Source of the DNA: CAWIUB01 sp963839995
Lineage (GTDB): Bacteria > Actinomycetota > Actinomycetes > Mycobacteriales > Jatrophihabitantaceae
DNA length: 64,000 bases
Assembly: GCA_963839995.1 (NCBI GenBank)
Contig: CAWIXH010000011.1
Span: 7,344 to 71,343 of the forward strand
Reading direction: 5' to 3'
Under the pieces are notes generated by a model, which saw nothing but the letters and a program-made list of their open reading frames with translations, did no database searches and had not been told where the DNA came from. The translations under genes were made by a program, and so were the position numbers. This document shows positions 24,993 through 34,591 of the stretch, piece after piece; positions within the stretch are counted from its first letter, which is position 1, and the number at the start of each line of letters is the position of its first letter.

Positions 24993-26212
24993 CTACAAAT
25001 CGAGTGGGTCGAGCAGGCCGTTGCGCAGCGCGAACAGCGTTGCGGTCGAGCGTGAGGATGCCCCCGTCTTGGCGTATGTGCGTTCGAGTGGGTACCGGCG
25101 GTCTTGCGGGAGATCCCCAGCTGTCGCCCAACGTTGTTCGTGGTCGCGCCGTGCGCGATGAGGACGAGCACCTCGACTTCGCGAGCGGTCAGCCCGGCGG
25201 GCCCGGCCACCCGGCGTCGTGTCCCCGCCCCCGCCGCGGTCAGCACGGCGTCGGCCGCGTCGGCGTCCAGCCGCCCCGTACGTGCCTCGCTCCGCAGCGC
25301 CACCGCGGCCTGGCTCGCGGTCAGCGCTCGCCGGTGTGCCCGGGGTTCGGTCATGGCCCGGAGGGCGCACGCAGCGGCCAGGATGCGGCCCGTGTAATAG
25401 GAGCCGACGCGAACTCGCTCCCACTCCGTGGCCGACGACGGGCCGGGCTTGTCGAGAATCGTGACCGGCACGCCGTGCAGCCCGATGTCGTGCACAAACC
25501 CGGCTCGGTGAAGTCGGCCAACGCCTCCAGCGCCTCGTCGAACTCCGCGTCGGACGGCCGGTCGAGCAGCCCTGGCTCGCCGGCGATCAGCTTGTGTGCA
25601 TCGTGGCTGTCCGCCTCGCCGGGTAACGCCGCAGGCGCAATCGCGCAGAATGCGTCGACCAACTCCGGGTCGAACTGTGTGCCGCGGCGCGCACGTGCCA
25701 CCCGTACCGCGCTGTCGACACCGCCGTTTCGGTGGTACACCTCGACGACGTCGGCAAGGTGGAACAGCCCGCAGCGGCAGCGCGATTTCCGCCCCGCTCG
25801 CGTGCGGCGGGACGCCGCGTCCGTCCCAACGGGCGAAGAACTGACGCAGTGCCGCGGACACCGCCGCGTCGAGACCAAGCCGGTCGGACAACGTCGACGC
25901 GGTGATGCAGTGCCCCTGAATGCCACGCGCGACGCGACTGCCGCCGGTTGCCACCAAGGTCGCCGCTGCCCGTAGCCGTTGAGCAAGTGAGCCGCCGGCG
26001 CCCGCGTGGCTCACGAAGAACCCGAACGCGGGCAGCCCGCCCAGGTCGACGTCGTAACTGTCCGCACGGAACGCGATGTCATCGCCGAACGACGCGGCCA
26101 CCTCGGGGGCGTCGGCGACACAGCCCACCCAAGCCAGCATCGCGACATAGAACAGCGCTGGTCGCGTCCATAACGACGCGGCGACCAGCAACATCAAGCT
26201 CCTTCGCAGCAC
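24993..26212 (-). pseudogene. HD-domain phosphohydrolase and LuxR HTH regulator, multiply frameshifted
   Basis: Reverse-strand pieces of one protein family are spread over three frames. From 26212: LFYVAMLAWVGCVADAPEVAASFGDDIAFRADSYDVD...ARGIQGHCITASTLSDRLGL. Then in another frame: LFHLADVVEVYHRNGGVDSAVRVARARRGTQFDPELVDAFC. Back to the first: FVHDIGLHGVPVTILDKPGPSSATEWERVRVGSYYTG, and the LuxR helix-turn-helix GLTAREVEVLVLIAHGATTNNVGRQLGISRKTAGTH. Last in a third frame: YAKTGASSRSTATLFALRNGLLDPLDL and stop. Intact relatives combine an HD-GYP-like domain with LuxR. At least three frameshifts and a deletion make this a pseudogene. Confidence 0.7.
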
Positions 26213-26392
26213 TCCGTATTCGGCGTTGTGCCGACGTCTTATCCGGCGTTTTCAAGATCATTATCTCTGAGGTCCCGGAGTTTGGCGGCTCGATCTCTTG
26301 CGTACGCGTCCGTAAGAGATCGCGGTCAGCGCTGCAGGCAGGCGGTCGGGAGCCCGGGTCGGAGGTTGGCACGATGAACGTTTCGACGTCGG

Positions 26393-26557
26393 TCAGGCTT
26401 GCTGGGGCAGCGAGCGACGGCCGAGCCGCCGGCGCAGTTCGGGGTTCTCGCCGTGGGCGGCCTCCAGCGCCTGGTTGAGGCTGCGGATCTCGTCGCGGTG
26501 GCGGCGTTTGAGCTCGGCGAGTTGGGCGGTGAGGGTGCGCGTCGGGGTTACCGCGCA
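26393..26557 (-). pseudogene. TnpC-like (DUF6262-type) tail fragment
   Basis: Just after the tnpB stop the reverse strand reads TLTAQLAELKRRHRDEIRSLNQALEAAHGENPELRRRLGRRSLPQQA and stop. This is the coiled-coil C-terminus of the small third protein of Tn554-like elements in actinomycetes. Its N-terminal domain is absent. DNA from here to the HD/LuxR remnant (26213-26392) shows no gene. Confidence 0.55.
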
Positions 26558-27044
26558 TCAGTCGTGCTCCTGCTTGTCGGCGAGGGCGTCGGTGCGAGCC
26601 TCGACCCCGGCGCCGCGGATCGCCCGCGCGCTGCCGTCGGCGAGGCGGGTGTGTTCGAGGGTGAGGATGACGCGGCCGAGTGCATCGTGTTCCTGGCGTC
26701 GTCCGGCCAGCCACACGTTGTCCTCGCTCATCTCCCGCCCGGTGCGGGCAAGGAACACAGCGTTACGTTCGGTGATCAGGTTTGCGGTGCGGTCGAGCTG
26801 GGTGCGCAGCTCGGGAAGGAAGCTGGCGTCGGTGGCGAACTTGTCACAGGTCAGGCACGAGTTGCCCTTCTGACAGACCTGGCGGGGTGGCAGCAGACAC
26901 CAGCCGTTGGGCAGGATCCGGTCAGTGCGCCGGTCCAGTTCGAGCATGTCGTAGAGGTCTCGTGGGTCGATGTCCAGGTCGCGGGCGTCAGCGGTGATCT
27001 TGCGATAGCGCAGGAACTCCGCCTCGGCGGTGGACTGCAGCGTC
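26558..27044 (-). pseudogene. Tn554-like TnpB recombinase, C-terminal part
   Basis: The frame resumes after element E with TLQSTAEAEFLRYRKITADARDLDIDPRDLYDMLELDRRTDRILPNGWCLLPPRQVCQKGNSCLTCDKFATD. The cysteine cluster C..C...C..C after LPNG is the zinc-binding tail of TnpB-type tyrosine recombinases. It continues the protein whose catalytic domain, ending in MVYA, is at 32345-32689. Between them lie 5.3 kb of element E sequence. Confidence 0.75.
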
Positions 27045-27082
27045 CTCTGGCGGAGTCAGGTTTTCCAACTGTCTGAATACCT

Positions 27083-29530
27083 TCACTGTTGATCATCGGC
27101 GACCAGCTCGACGGCCGGGGCGGACGCTGGTCGTCGGCTGATCTCGGCGGCGTAGTTGGTCCAGTCACCGGCGGCGGCGCGTTGCCAGGTGGCGGCGACG
27201 GCTATGTGGATGCCGAGCATGCGGGCGAGCATGGCGGCGGGCAGGTCGGTGGCGAGTTGGAACAGTGCGGCCGAGCGGGATGGCCCGGCCTGGATGCCGA
27301 GTTCGCGGAGTCGTTCGGCGAGGCGGGCGGCGCTGATGGGGTGTCCGGGGCGGCCGCCGGGGAACAGCCACCGTGAGGTTCCTTGGTCGCCGAGGACAGC
27401 GTGACCGCGACGAGTGTTGACCAGTTCCCGGACCAGGGCGTCGACTGGTTCGGGCAGGGTGACGGGTTCGCGTCCGAGTCGGAGGCGGGTCTCGCTGTTG
27501 CTGGTCTGGACGTGGTCGAGGGTGAGCCGGCTGATCGCTGCCGCGGTTTGCGCGTAGAGGAGCACGAGCAACCCGGCGACGCGGCCCTCGGGCTGGAGGG
27601 TGTCGTCGTGCAGGAGCCGGCGGGCCTGGGACCAGCGGGTCTCGGTGTCGATCACGCCGGTCGGCCCGTGCCATCGGGTGGCGGCGAACTCCAGTCGGGT
27701 GAGTTTCTGCTTGCGAGCCCAGCGGACGAAGTTCCCCGCGTCGGTAGCCGAGCGTGTGCCGCTGGCCAGCCAGGTATCGAGGTCGCCTTGCCCGGCCGTG
27801 GCCAGGGTTCGGTCCTGGGTTTCCAGCCAGTCGAGCAAGGCGATCGCGGCAGTGATCTTGCGGCGAGCTGCGATGGCCTGCCCGTTGGTGGTGCTGGCCT
27901 CGCGCACCCGCCGCCGGAGTCTGCGCAGCACGTGCCAGGTGGCGTAGCGGTGCAGCAGTTGTCGTTCATCGGCGTCCTCGCGCACGGTGATGGTGGCCGT
28001 GATCCAGTTCTCGAGTCGGGTCATCTGCTCGTCGCGGGCAGGCAGTGCACCGACGGCAACCAGGACGCTGCGCAGGTGCTGCAGCGGCTTGGAATCGGGC
28101 AGTTCGTCGAGCCCGGCGTGGGTCAGTGGACGTTGCCCGGTGGCGAGTTCACCCAAGATCGCCGACGCGTTGTCCTTGTTGAGCCAGGTCAGCACGGTGT
28201 CTGGACGTTCGTGGCCGGCGAGGTGTTCGTGCAACGCTCGCAGGCGTGGGTGGATACCGCCGTCCTCGTCGCAGCCGAGCAGCTGCTCGAGCCGCTGTCG
28301 AAGCGCGCAGCGGCCGCAGGTGCGTCGCCGGTGCACGGTGTGTTCGCCGCAGCCGGGGCAGGTGTGCCAGAACGACGGGTCAGGGCGGGTGCAGGTGGCG
28401 CAGAGCGGGGCGGCGAGCTTTCCGCCACGCACCAACCGTATGGCCCCGCAGCCGACGCAGCGGGCCCGGCGTTTGCTGCAGGCGTAGCACCACGGTTGCC
28501 CGGTCGCGGTGGAGATCACGCCCGGCGCGTGACGGCCGCAGATCGAGCAGTCCACCACGCTGATCGGTCGGCATGCCTGACACGACGGCCCGCCCGGAGT
28601 GCGGGTGTGGACCCGGCGACGTCGCCCGCATCCGACACAGGTTTCCTGGTTGGCGGGCTCGGCGACCAGGCAGTTGGGACACAGCGGCCGGCCATGCTCG
28701 TCCCGGGCGGCCGCCTCGCGGATGACACCGCAGCGGGAGCAGGGCTGGGCGCGGGACTTGGCCAGGCAGTTGCGGCAGTGCCATTGACCGTTGATGCGCC
28801 GGTGCAGTCGTACGATCCGCTGACACTGCGGGCAGGCCGGTCGGATGATGGCTTGCGCGCCGGCCTCGCGAAGTTCGTCGATGAGCCGCAGCACGCCGTG
28901 CATCGGTGCCTGCGCGCTTTGGCCGGTGAGCAGCTCAGGTCGGTCCTCGATGGCCCAGGCCAGGCGCTGCAGATAGCTGGGCCTGGAGAACACGCGCCCG
29001 ATAGCGGTGGTGATGTCCTCGACTGGCAGCGACGGTTCCAGGGTCGTGATCACCGTGATCAGGGTGAGCAACGGATCCCGGCCATCGGCATCGGGGCAGC
29101 GCGAACAGCGGGGCCGGCCCTCGCGGTCGAGGGTGACCACGATCCGGTTCTGGCCACAGGCAGCGCACCCGGTCGCCCGGGGGCTGCAAACCGCGCAGTA
29201 CCAGTCGGTTCCGCGTCGCTGCAGCGTACGAAGCTGCTTGCCGCAGCCCGCGCAGACCGGCGCCGCGATGCTCATCGCGCCCGCGGTCCGCAGGTTCACC
29301 AGCAGGTCACCGACAACGCGTGGGGCGGGCGAGCGGCCGTCGGTGAGCACGGCGGGCCGCTCCAGCAGCGCCTGAGCGAGCCGGCGGCGCTTCGCCCGAC
29401 CGCCGGCGACCTCGGTGGCCGCCTGCTCGATGACGGCGCGATCCAGCGCGGGCTCGGCGCCGGCGACCATGTCGACGACCACACCGATCGGGTCGGCGAG
29501 TACCTCGGGCACCATCACGCTGGTCGGCAT
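27083..29530 (-). CDS. Zinc-ribbon protein with degenerate integrase-like domain (E copy 2)
   Basis: 815 residues, identical to the protein at 16838-19285: sixteen CxxC motifs at residues 93-408 and an integrase-like C-terminal domain without the HxLRH motif or a placed catalytic Tyr. The start ATG follows the HTH stop by 3 bases. A proposed non-catalytic helper of the adjacent recombinase; the function is inferred only from linkage and domain form. Confidence 0.8.
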   Translation of the reverse strand: MPTSVMVPEVLADPIGVVVDMVAGAEPALDRAVIEQAATEVAGGRAKRRRLAQALLERPAVLTDGRSPAPRVVGDLLVNLRTAGAMSIAAPVCAGCGKQLRTLQRRGTDWYCAVCSPRATGCAACGQNRIVVTLDREGRPRCSRCPDADGRDPLLTLITVITTLEPSLPVEDITTAIGRVFSRPSYLQRLAWAIEDRPELLTGQSAQAPMHGVLRLIDELREAGAQAIIRPACPQCQRIVRLHRRINGQWHCRNCLAKSRAQPCSRCGVIREAAARDEHGRPLCPNCLVAEPANQETCVGCGRRRRVHTRTPGGPSCQACRPISVVDCSICGRHAPGVISTATGQPWCYACSKRRARCVGCGAIRLVRGGKLAAPLCATCTRPDPSFWHTCPGCGEHTVHRRRTCGRCALRQRLEQLLGCDEDGGIHPRLRALHEHLAGHERPDTVLTWLNKDNASAILGELATGQRPLTHAGLDELPDSKPLQHLRSVLVAVGALPARDEQMTRLENWITATITVREDADERQLLHRYATWHVLRRLRRRVREASTTNGQAIAARRKITAAIALLDWLETQDRTLATAGQGDLDTWLASGTRSATDAGNFVRWARKQKLTRLEFAATRWHGPTGVIDTETRWSQARRLLHDDTLQPEGRVAGLLVLLYAQTAAAISRLTLDHVQTSNSETRLRLGREPVTLPEPVDALVRELVNTRRGHAVLGDQGTSRWLFPGGRPGHPISAARLAERLRELGIQAGPSRSAALFQLATDLPAAMLARMLGIHIAVAATWQRAAAGDWTNYAAEISRRPASAPAVELVADDQQ

Positions 29531-29533
29531 CGA

Positions 29534-29860
29534 TCAGCTGCGGGTGATGCGCGCCGGCTTCGGGCGCAGCGTCCCGATCCCGGTCTCCGAGCCGCCGGCC
29601 GCACGGCGCTTGCGGGCCGGCGAGCCAGCGGCGACTGGTTCGATCAGCTCGTCCATCGAGCAGTCCATGATGTCCAGCAACGCCATGAGGATCTTCAAGC
29701 TCAGCCGCTCCGGCCGCTCGACGACCAGCCGGTAGACCTGGCTGGAGGACAGCCGGATCCCGCGAGCGGCGAGCGGGTCGATCAGGTCGGTGGTGGCGAA
29801 CATGCCCTGGGTGGCCATTACCTGCCGCAGGTTCCACCGGTAATCCAGTTTGCGTGTCAT
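29534..29860 (-). CDS. XRE/Cro-like HTH protein (E copy 2)
   Basis: 108 residues, identical to 16508-16834. The Cro-type domain RLSSSQVYRLVVERPERLSLKILMALLDIM is complete. Same operon position between recombinase and zinc-ribbon gene. Two identical copies in one cell would cross-regulate both elements if this is a repressor. Confidence 0.85.
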   Translation of the reverse strand: MTRKLDYRWNLRQVMATQGMFATTDLIDPLAARGIRLSSSQVYRLVVERPERLSLKILMALLDIMDCSMDELIEPVAAGSPARKRRAAGGSETGIGTLRPKPARITRS

Positions 29861-29869
29861 CGAATCTCC

Positions 29870-31033
29870 TTACCGAACCTGGGCATCTGGCTCGAAGGCC
29901 GGGGTGAGTGCCTTGCGCAGCGCGGTGTTCATGAAGTCCCCGGACACGTGGGTATAGATCGCCGTGGACGTGTCACAGCGATGTCCGACGGCCTCCTGGA
30001 TGAACCGGCGGTCGGCCCCGTTCTCCGTAAGGTGGGTCACGAACGAGTGCCTGAGCGAATGGGGCGTCAGCTCGCGGGGCAGCCCGAGCGCATCACGGTA
30101 GGCAACGAACCGGGCGTTGATCTCTGCGGGTTTGATCCGGCCACCGCGTTCGGTGACCCACAACGCCGGATGATCTACCGCCCCGAAACGGGGCCTGATG
30201 TTCTCGACGTAATCGCTCACCGCCTCCACTGCCCAGCCGAACACCGAGGGCACGTTGCGCCGCCGGGGTGGCTGGCCGCGCACCGCCTTGCCGTAGCGGA
30301 CGTGCAGCATCCCGAACCGGCCGAACTCCGGCGCAGCCGGGTTGCGGCCCCAGTCGGCCAGATCCAGCTTCGAGGTCTCGGTGCGCCGCAGTCCCCACCC
30401 GTAGACCACCTTGAACAGCGTGGCGTCCCGGTAGGCCGCCAACGCGCCCTTACGTCTGGCCTGCGCCGCCCGGTCGACCTGCTCATCGGCGTAGTCCAGA
30501 AAGCGTTGCAGTTCGGCCCGGGTGAACGGCCGGGCCTCCGGGTCGCCCTCGTACTCGTTCAGGTGCGTGATCGTGTTCCACTCGTGGCAGATCGGTACCG
30601 GATGCACCCCCGGCCCGAACTCCGTCTCGCACGCGGCCGCCCAGCCATACCGTCCGTCGCACACGTACTCGCTGAACAACCGCAGCTCGGTCTGGTAGTT
30701 ACGGATCGTCGACGCCGCCAGATGCCGCTCCGCGGTCAACATCAACGTCCACTCGTCCACGTGCCCCGGCCGCCACTGCCACGGGTACTCGTTGGTGAAG
30801 GCCATGAACCGGCGCACCAGCCGCTGCCGGTAACCGACGGTCTCCGCGCGCAGGCCACGCGCTACCTGCTGCGCCTGCCAGCCCCGCAACATCGCCTCGA
30901 CCATCGCATCCTCCGGCCGCAGCTGCCGAACCCCGTCGACCAGCTCGGCGCTCGCCGCGCCCGCCAAACCCACCCGCCGCAACGCGACCCCCAGCTCCAG
31001 TTGGTGGGCATATCCTGCATCAGACGGGATCAA
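29870..31033 (-). CDS. Tyrosine recombinase (E copy 2)
   Basis: 387 residues, identical to 15335-16498, with the full R216, H325, R328, H351, Y360 set. Its own tyrosine codon (TSTAIYTHV) is uninterrupted, whereas the diverged recombinase just upstream carries this element at the equivalent position. Confidence 0.9.
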   Translation of the reverse strand: MIPSDAGYAHQLELGVALRRVGLAGAASAELVDGVRQLRPEDAMVEAMLRGWQAQQVARGLRAETVGYRQRLVRRFMAFTNEYPWQWRPGHVDEWTLMLTAERHLAASTIRNYQTELRLFSEYVCDGRYGWAAACETEFGPGVHPVPICHEWNTITHLNEYEGDPEARPFTRAELQRFLDYADEQVDRAAQARRKGALAAYRDATLFKVVYGWGLRRTETSKLDLADWGRNPAAPEFGRFGMLHVRYGKAVRGQPPRRRNVPSVFGWAVEAVSDYVENIRPRFGAVDHPALWVTERGGRIKPAEINARFVAYRDALGLPRELTPHSLRHSFVTHLTENGADRRFIQEAVGHRCDTSTAIYTHVSGDFMNTALRKALTPAFEPDAQVR

Positions 31034-31087
31034 ACGATCAAGCCGACACTCCCGAAGCCCGAATATCCAGCAGGCGCGAGACGTGTT

Positions 31088-32194
31088 TCAGGCGACCAAC
31101 TGCCGGAGTGCCGAATTCGGATCATGCATCTGATGCAATTCCCGAGGGTTGGTGTAGATCGCCGTCGAGGTGTCGCAGCGATGCCCGACCTGTTCTTGGA
31201 TGAATCGGCGGTCCGCGCCGTCCTCGGTCAGGTGCGTGACATAGGAGTGGCGCAGCGAGTGCGGCGACAAATCACGCGGCAGGCCGAGTGCGTCGCGGTA
31301 GGCGACGAACCGGGCGTTGATCTCCGCGGGCTTGACCCGCCCACCTCGCTCAGTGATCCACAACGCCGGATGATCCACGGCACCGAACCGAGGCCGGACG
31401 TTGTCGACGTAGTCGGCGACCGCCTCCACCGCCCAGCCCATCACCGAAGCGACGTTGCGCCGACGGGGCGGTTGGCCGCGCACCGCCTTGCCGTAGCGCA
31501 CGTGCAGCATCCCGAACCGGCCGAACTCCGCCGCTGCCGGGTTGCGGCCCCAATCGGCCAGGTCCAGCTTCGCGGTCTCGGTGCGCCGCAGCCCCCAGCC
31601 ATAGATCACCTTGAACAACGTCGCGTCCCGGTAGGCGGCCAGCGCACCCTTGCGCTTGGCCCGTGCCGCTCGCTCGACCTGCTCGTCGGCGTAGTCCAGG
31701 AACCGTTGCAGCTCCTCGCGCGAGAGCGGCCGGGCCTCCGGGCTGCCCTCGTACTCGTTCAGGTGCGCGATGGTGTTCCACTCATGACAGATCGGCACCG
31801 GGAACTGCCCGAACGCCTCCTCACACGCGCTTGCCCAGCCATAGCGGGCATCGGTGAGGTACTCACTGAACAGACGAAGATCGGTCTGGTAGCCGCGGAT
31901 CGTCGCCGGCGCCAGATGCCGTTCGGCGGTCAACGTCAACGTCCACTCGTCCACGTGACCAGGACCCCACTGCCAGGGAAACTCGTTGGTAAACACGACG
32001 AACGCTCGCACCAACCGCTCCCGGGGATCGATAGTCGACGCGCGCAGCCCACGGGCAGTCTGCTGCGCCCGCCAGCCGCGCAGCATCGCCTCCACCATCG
32101 CCTCTTCCGGCCGCAGTTGGACGACGCCGTCCATCAACTCAGCGGTCGCCGCACCCGCCAAACCCACCCGCTGCAACCTGCCTCCCATCGCCAA
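31088..32194 (-). pseudogene. Recombinase of a diverged E, tail replaced by E copy 2
   Basis: 368 residues closely related to the E recombinase (roughly 80% by eye): VGLAGAATAELMDGVVQLRPEEAMVEAMLRGW, IYGWGLRRTETAKLDLADWG, LSPHSLRHSYVTHLTEDGADRRFIQEQVGHRCDTSTAIYT. One codon after the catalytic Tyr the sequence changes to NPRELHQMHDPN... and a stop, the tail supplied by E copy 2. The native continuation (HVSGDF... in the intact relative) is gone, and so are the HTH and zinc-ribbon genes of this diverged element. All catalytic residues remain, so the truncated protein might still act. The TTG start at 32194 is uncertain. Confidence 0.8.
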
Positions 32195-32344
32195 GTGACG
32201 GGCGTATCCTGCATCAGACGGGATCAGCCGATCAACGCGACGCGCCGCATCCCTTCCCCGATCGTTGATCCAGGACTTCGTTCAACCCGCCAACTCTCGG
32301 AAAGACCAATTCGGATCATGCATCTGATGCAATTCCCGAGGGTT
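31151..32344 (-). mobile_element. Remnant of a diverged element E inserted in tnpB
   Basis: The left end aaccctcggg (32344 downwards) lies exactly 3 bp after the tnpB tyrosine codon (32348-32350). The first 37 bases match E copies 1 and 2, then the spacer diverges and similarity returns at tctgatgcaggata (about 32209-32222). Only the recombinase gene survives; E copy 2 has replaced the remainder, probably by insertion followed by recombination between right ends. Confidence 0.75.
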
Positions 32345-32689
32345 TGCGTAGACCATGCTCATCGTCGGCGTCAGGTGCCCGAGGTAGCGCTGCAGGACCT
32401 GAATCGGCACGCCGTTATTGAGCAGGTTGGTGGCGACCGTGTGCCGGAAACGGTGGGTGCGGTTGAAGTCGACGAGCGTGCCGGTGCCGTCGCGCACTTC
32501 CAGCCGGGCGGCCAGCTTGCTCAGCGCCTGCCGCAGGCTGTTACCGGAGTAGGGCCTGTCGCCGTTGCGGTTCATCAACGGCGCGAGGAACAGGTACTTC
32601 GGCATGACGCCCGGAGCGCCGTGTTCGGCAAAGTACCGCGCCGCCCACTGCTGCTGTTCGCGGATGATCGCGACGATCTCTGCGTGCAC
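32282..32689 (-). pseudogene. Tn554-like TnpB recombinase, catalytic part with exchanged tail
   Basis: The frame AEIVAIIREQQQWAARYFAEHG...YLFLAPLMNRNGDRPYSGNSLRQALSKLAARLEVRD...THRFRHTVATNLLNNGVPIQVLQRYLGHLTPTMSMVYA is the central to catalytic region of TnpB, with HRFRH and the Tyr in MVYA. After one more codon it reads NPRELHQMHDPNWSFRELAG and stops, the tail given by the diverged E. Upstream, the N-terminal half of TnpB is missing and the sequence passes into an ABC-permease fragment near 32705. The first residues shown are in-frame but the Met at 32689 is not a native start. Confidence 0.8.
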
Positions 32690-32704
32690 GAGGATCGAGT
32701 TCGG

Positions 32705-32807
32705 CGATCAGGGCAGGTGTCGGGATCGGTGAGCCGCGCCCGTCCGCCGGCGTTGCCATCGCCGGTGGTTGCGGTGTCGGCGCTTCCACGCTGGGGATGC
32801 CGGTCAT
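32705..32807 (-). pseudogene. ABC transporter permease, N-terminal fragment
   Basis: ATG 32807 overlaps the TGA of the ATPase gene (ATGA). It reads MTGIPSVEAPTPQPPAMATPADGRGSP and then runs into tnpB sequence. Position and overlap are those of the membrane subunit of a drug- or lipid-type ABC exporter; too little remains for more. Confidence 0.45.
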
Positions 32808-33755
32808 TGCGCCTGACCCAATCGGCTGGTGACCTGCAGGAACCACGACTCGAGTGAAGTGTTGACGGGCTGGAGTCGGTAGACGGAGATCCCGCCGCTG
32901 ACCAGCGCGCGCGATCGTCGCGATGACATCGCGCGACGTGTCGGCAGGCAGGCTGATAGCCAAACCACCGCCATCGATGGTGACGGTCACGAGCAAGTTC
33001 GCAGCGTCGACGAGGGCGCTCGCCCGGTCGGGATCGGAGCACTCGACCTGCAACCTGACGGCCGTCCCGGCCAGCAGCTCGGTGATCGGCCCCTGCCGGA
33101 TCACGTTGCCGCGGTCCACGATCGCGACCGCGTCGCAGGTGCGCTCGACCTCGTCCAGCAGGTGCGAGGACAACACGACCGTGCGTCCCTCGGCGACCAG
33201 CGAGCGGATCATGTCGCGCATCTCCTGCATACCGGCGGGATCGAGGCCGTTCATCGGCTCATCCAAGATCAACAACTGCGGGTCGCCGATGAGGCACGCT
33301 GCGACACCCAGCCGCTGCCGCATGCCCATCGAGTACGTCGACACCCGGTCCTCGGCCCGGTGCAAGATCCCCACGCGCTCCAAGGACGCGTCGATGCGGC
33401 CACGAGCCGCGGGCTCTCGTGCCGCCGCGAGCACCTGCAGATTCTCCCGGCCGGTCAGGTGACCGTGGAAGCGCGGCTCGTCGACGATGGCCGCCACCCG
33501 AGCCAGCGCCAGATCGCGATGCGCGGGAACGGCGTAGCCGAGCAGCGACATCGACCCCGCGTCCGCGTGCGTGAGCCCGAGCAACACGCGGATCAACGTC
33601 GTCTTACCCGCGCCGTTCGGGCCGAGATAACCGAACGCACAGCCGCGTGGGATACGCAGGTCCACGTTGTTGACCGCGACGTTGTCGCCGAACCGCTTCG
33701 TCAACCCGTGTGCCTCGACCGCCCACCGACCGTCGGAGGCCACCACCGCCGTCAT
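32804..33755 (-). pseudogene. ABC exporter ATP-binding protein, frameshifted near the end
   Basis: ATG 33755 begins MTAVVASDGRWAVEAHGLTKRFGDNVAVNNVDLRIPRG. Walker A GPNGAGKTTLIRVLLG, Q-loop region VAAIVDEPRFHGHLTGRENL, signature YSMGMRQRLGVA, Walker B LLILDEPMNGLDPAG, H-loop VLSSHLLDEVE are all intact. Near 32910 a one-base shift moves the C-terminus (ALVSGGISVYRLQPVNTSLESWFLQVTSRLGQAQ) to another frame, stop 32804. The ATPase core might still be made in the first frame with an altered tail. The partner permease is destroyed by the adjoining transposon, so the exporter cannot work. Confidence 0.8.
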
Positions 33756-34145
33756 CACGAGCACCGAGCCGGTGCGCGTGCCGCCATCCTCCACCCCTTC
33801 CGCCCGCCCGCTCCACTTGATCGTGCACCGAATCACGCGGAGCGGCATCAGGTACGCCCCTGACACGACCCGGAATCGTCACCCGCTCACTCGGCGCGTT
33901 CTCAGCGACCCGCTCGAAGATTCGGTCCACCGCCCATAACGACAACACCGGGCCGGCCGGACTCTCATCTACAGCGCGCGATTCGGCGCTCGCGCAGACC
34001 TGCGCGGACACCGTGGGTGATCGCGCCTGCCGTGTCGTTTCATGCCGGCTGTACCGGACCCGTCGATGGCTGCGGCCGCAGCGCCATTGATCACGTCAGC
34101 GGGCCTGTGCCGGTCCGTCGCCGCTCGAAGGGCGCCGGCGTGAGC
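33756..34145. other. Intergenic, no gene recognised
   Basis: Between the ABC ATPase and the ABM-like gene no frame has recognisable similarity. It must hold the ATPase promoter if the gene is expressed. Confidence 0.4.
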
Positions 34146-34532
34146 TCAGCGGGCCGAGGTACGGCTGAAGCCGCCCTCGTGCACGGGCATCCGCGTGACG
34201 GTGATCGACGGGTCGTCCCACTTCGCGAGCTCGGCCGACAGGGTGGGAGTGATCTCGCCGTAGTACTGCTCGCTTACGACCGCCTCGAGGATGTCGAACG
34301 CCGATGCGAAGTGCTTCGCGTTGGCCTGCATGTGGAACTCCATCGACGCGGCATCGAGGTGGACCTGGACGATCGTGAGGCTCCGCGCCGCGTCGTCGAG
34401 GTAGGCATGGAAGGCGATGATCCGCGGCTCGTTGGTCTCGACGAAGTCGACGAGCGACGCCACGAGCTTGCGGACGTCGTCCTCCTTCCCCGGCTTGACC
34501 GTCATCGTGCCGACGTAAACGAACGCTGCCAT
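34146..34532 (-). CDS. ABM-like (dimeric alpha-beta barrel) protein
   Basis: 128 residues, ATG 34532 after GGAAAGGGG. MAAFVYVGTMTVKPGKEDDVRKLVASLVDFVETNEPRIIAFHAYLDDAARSLTIVQVHLDAASMEFHMQANAKHFASAFDIL shows the beta-alpha-beta repeat of antibiotic-biosynthesis-monooxygenase (ABM) domains, which act as dimers. No metal or cofactor residues are evident. It is divergent from the SARP regulator with 121 bases between the start codons, so it is a likely target of that regulator. Substrate unknown. Confidence 0.8.
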   Translation of the reverse strand: MAAFVYVGTMTVKPGKEDDVRKLVASLVDFVETNEPRIIAFHAYLDDAARSLTIVQVHLDAASMEFHMQANAKHFASAFDILEAVVSEQYYGEITPTLSAELAKWDDPSITVTRMPVHEGGFSRTSAR

Positions 34533-34591
34533 GGCCGTCCCCTTTCCTTCCCTGAGCCGATGTGGCGTCTGAGGTCATACTGGTCCCGGCT

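Larger units (their letters stand above)
27045..31150 (-). mobile_element. Element E, copy 2 (inverted)
   Basis: Reverse complement of 15218-19323 along its full length. The left end (31150) lies exactly 3 bp after the Tyr codon (31154-31156) of the recombinase of a diverged E; the right end (27045) adjoins tnpB. All three genes are intact and identical in protein sequence to copy 1, which implies very recent copying or gene conversion. Confidence 0.85.

Noticed and set aside
27045..31150. Element E copy 2 as an assembly duplication
   Set aside because: It cannot be excluded, but its flanks (diverged E and tnpB) differ from those of copy 1 and both junctions fit a biological insertion.
27383..32857. 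A 1824-codon forward frame
   Set aside because: Same shadow effect over the inverted copy of E and the tnpB fragment; it shares the antisense sequence of 14195-18985.
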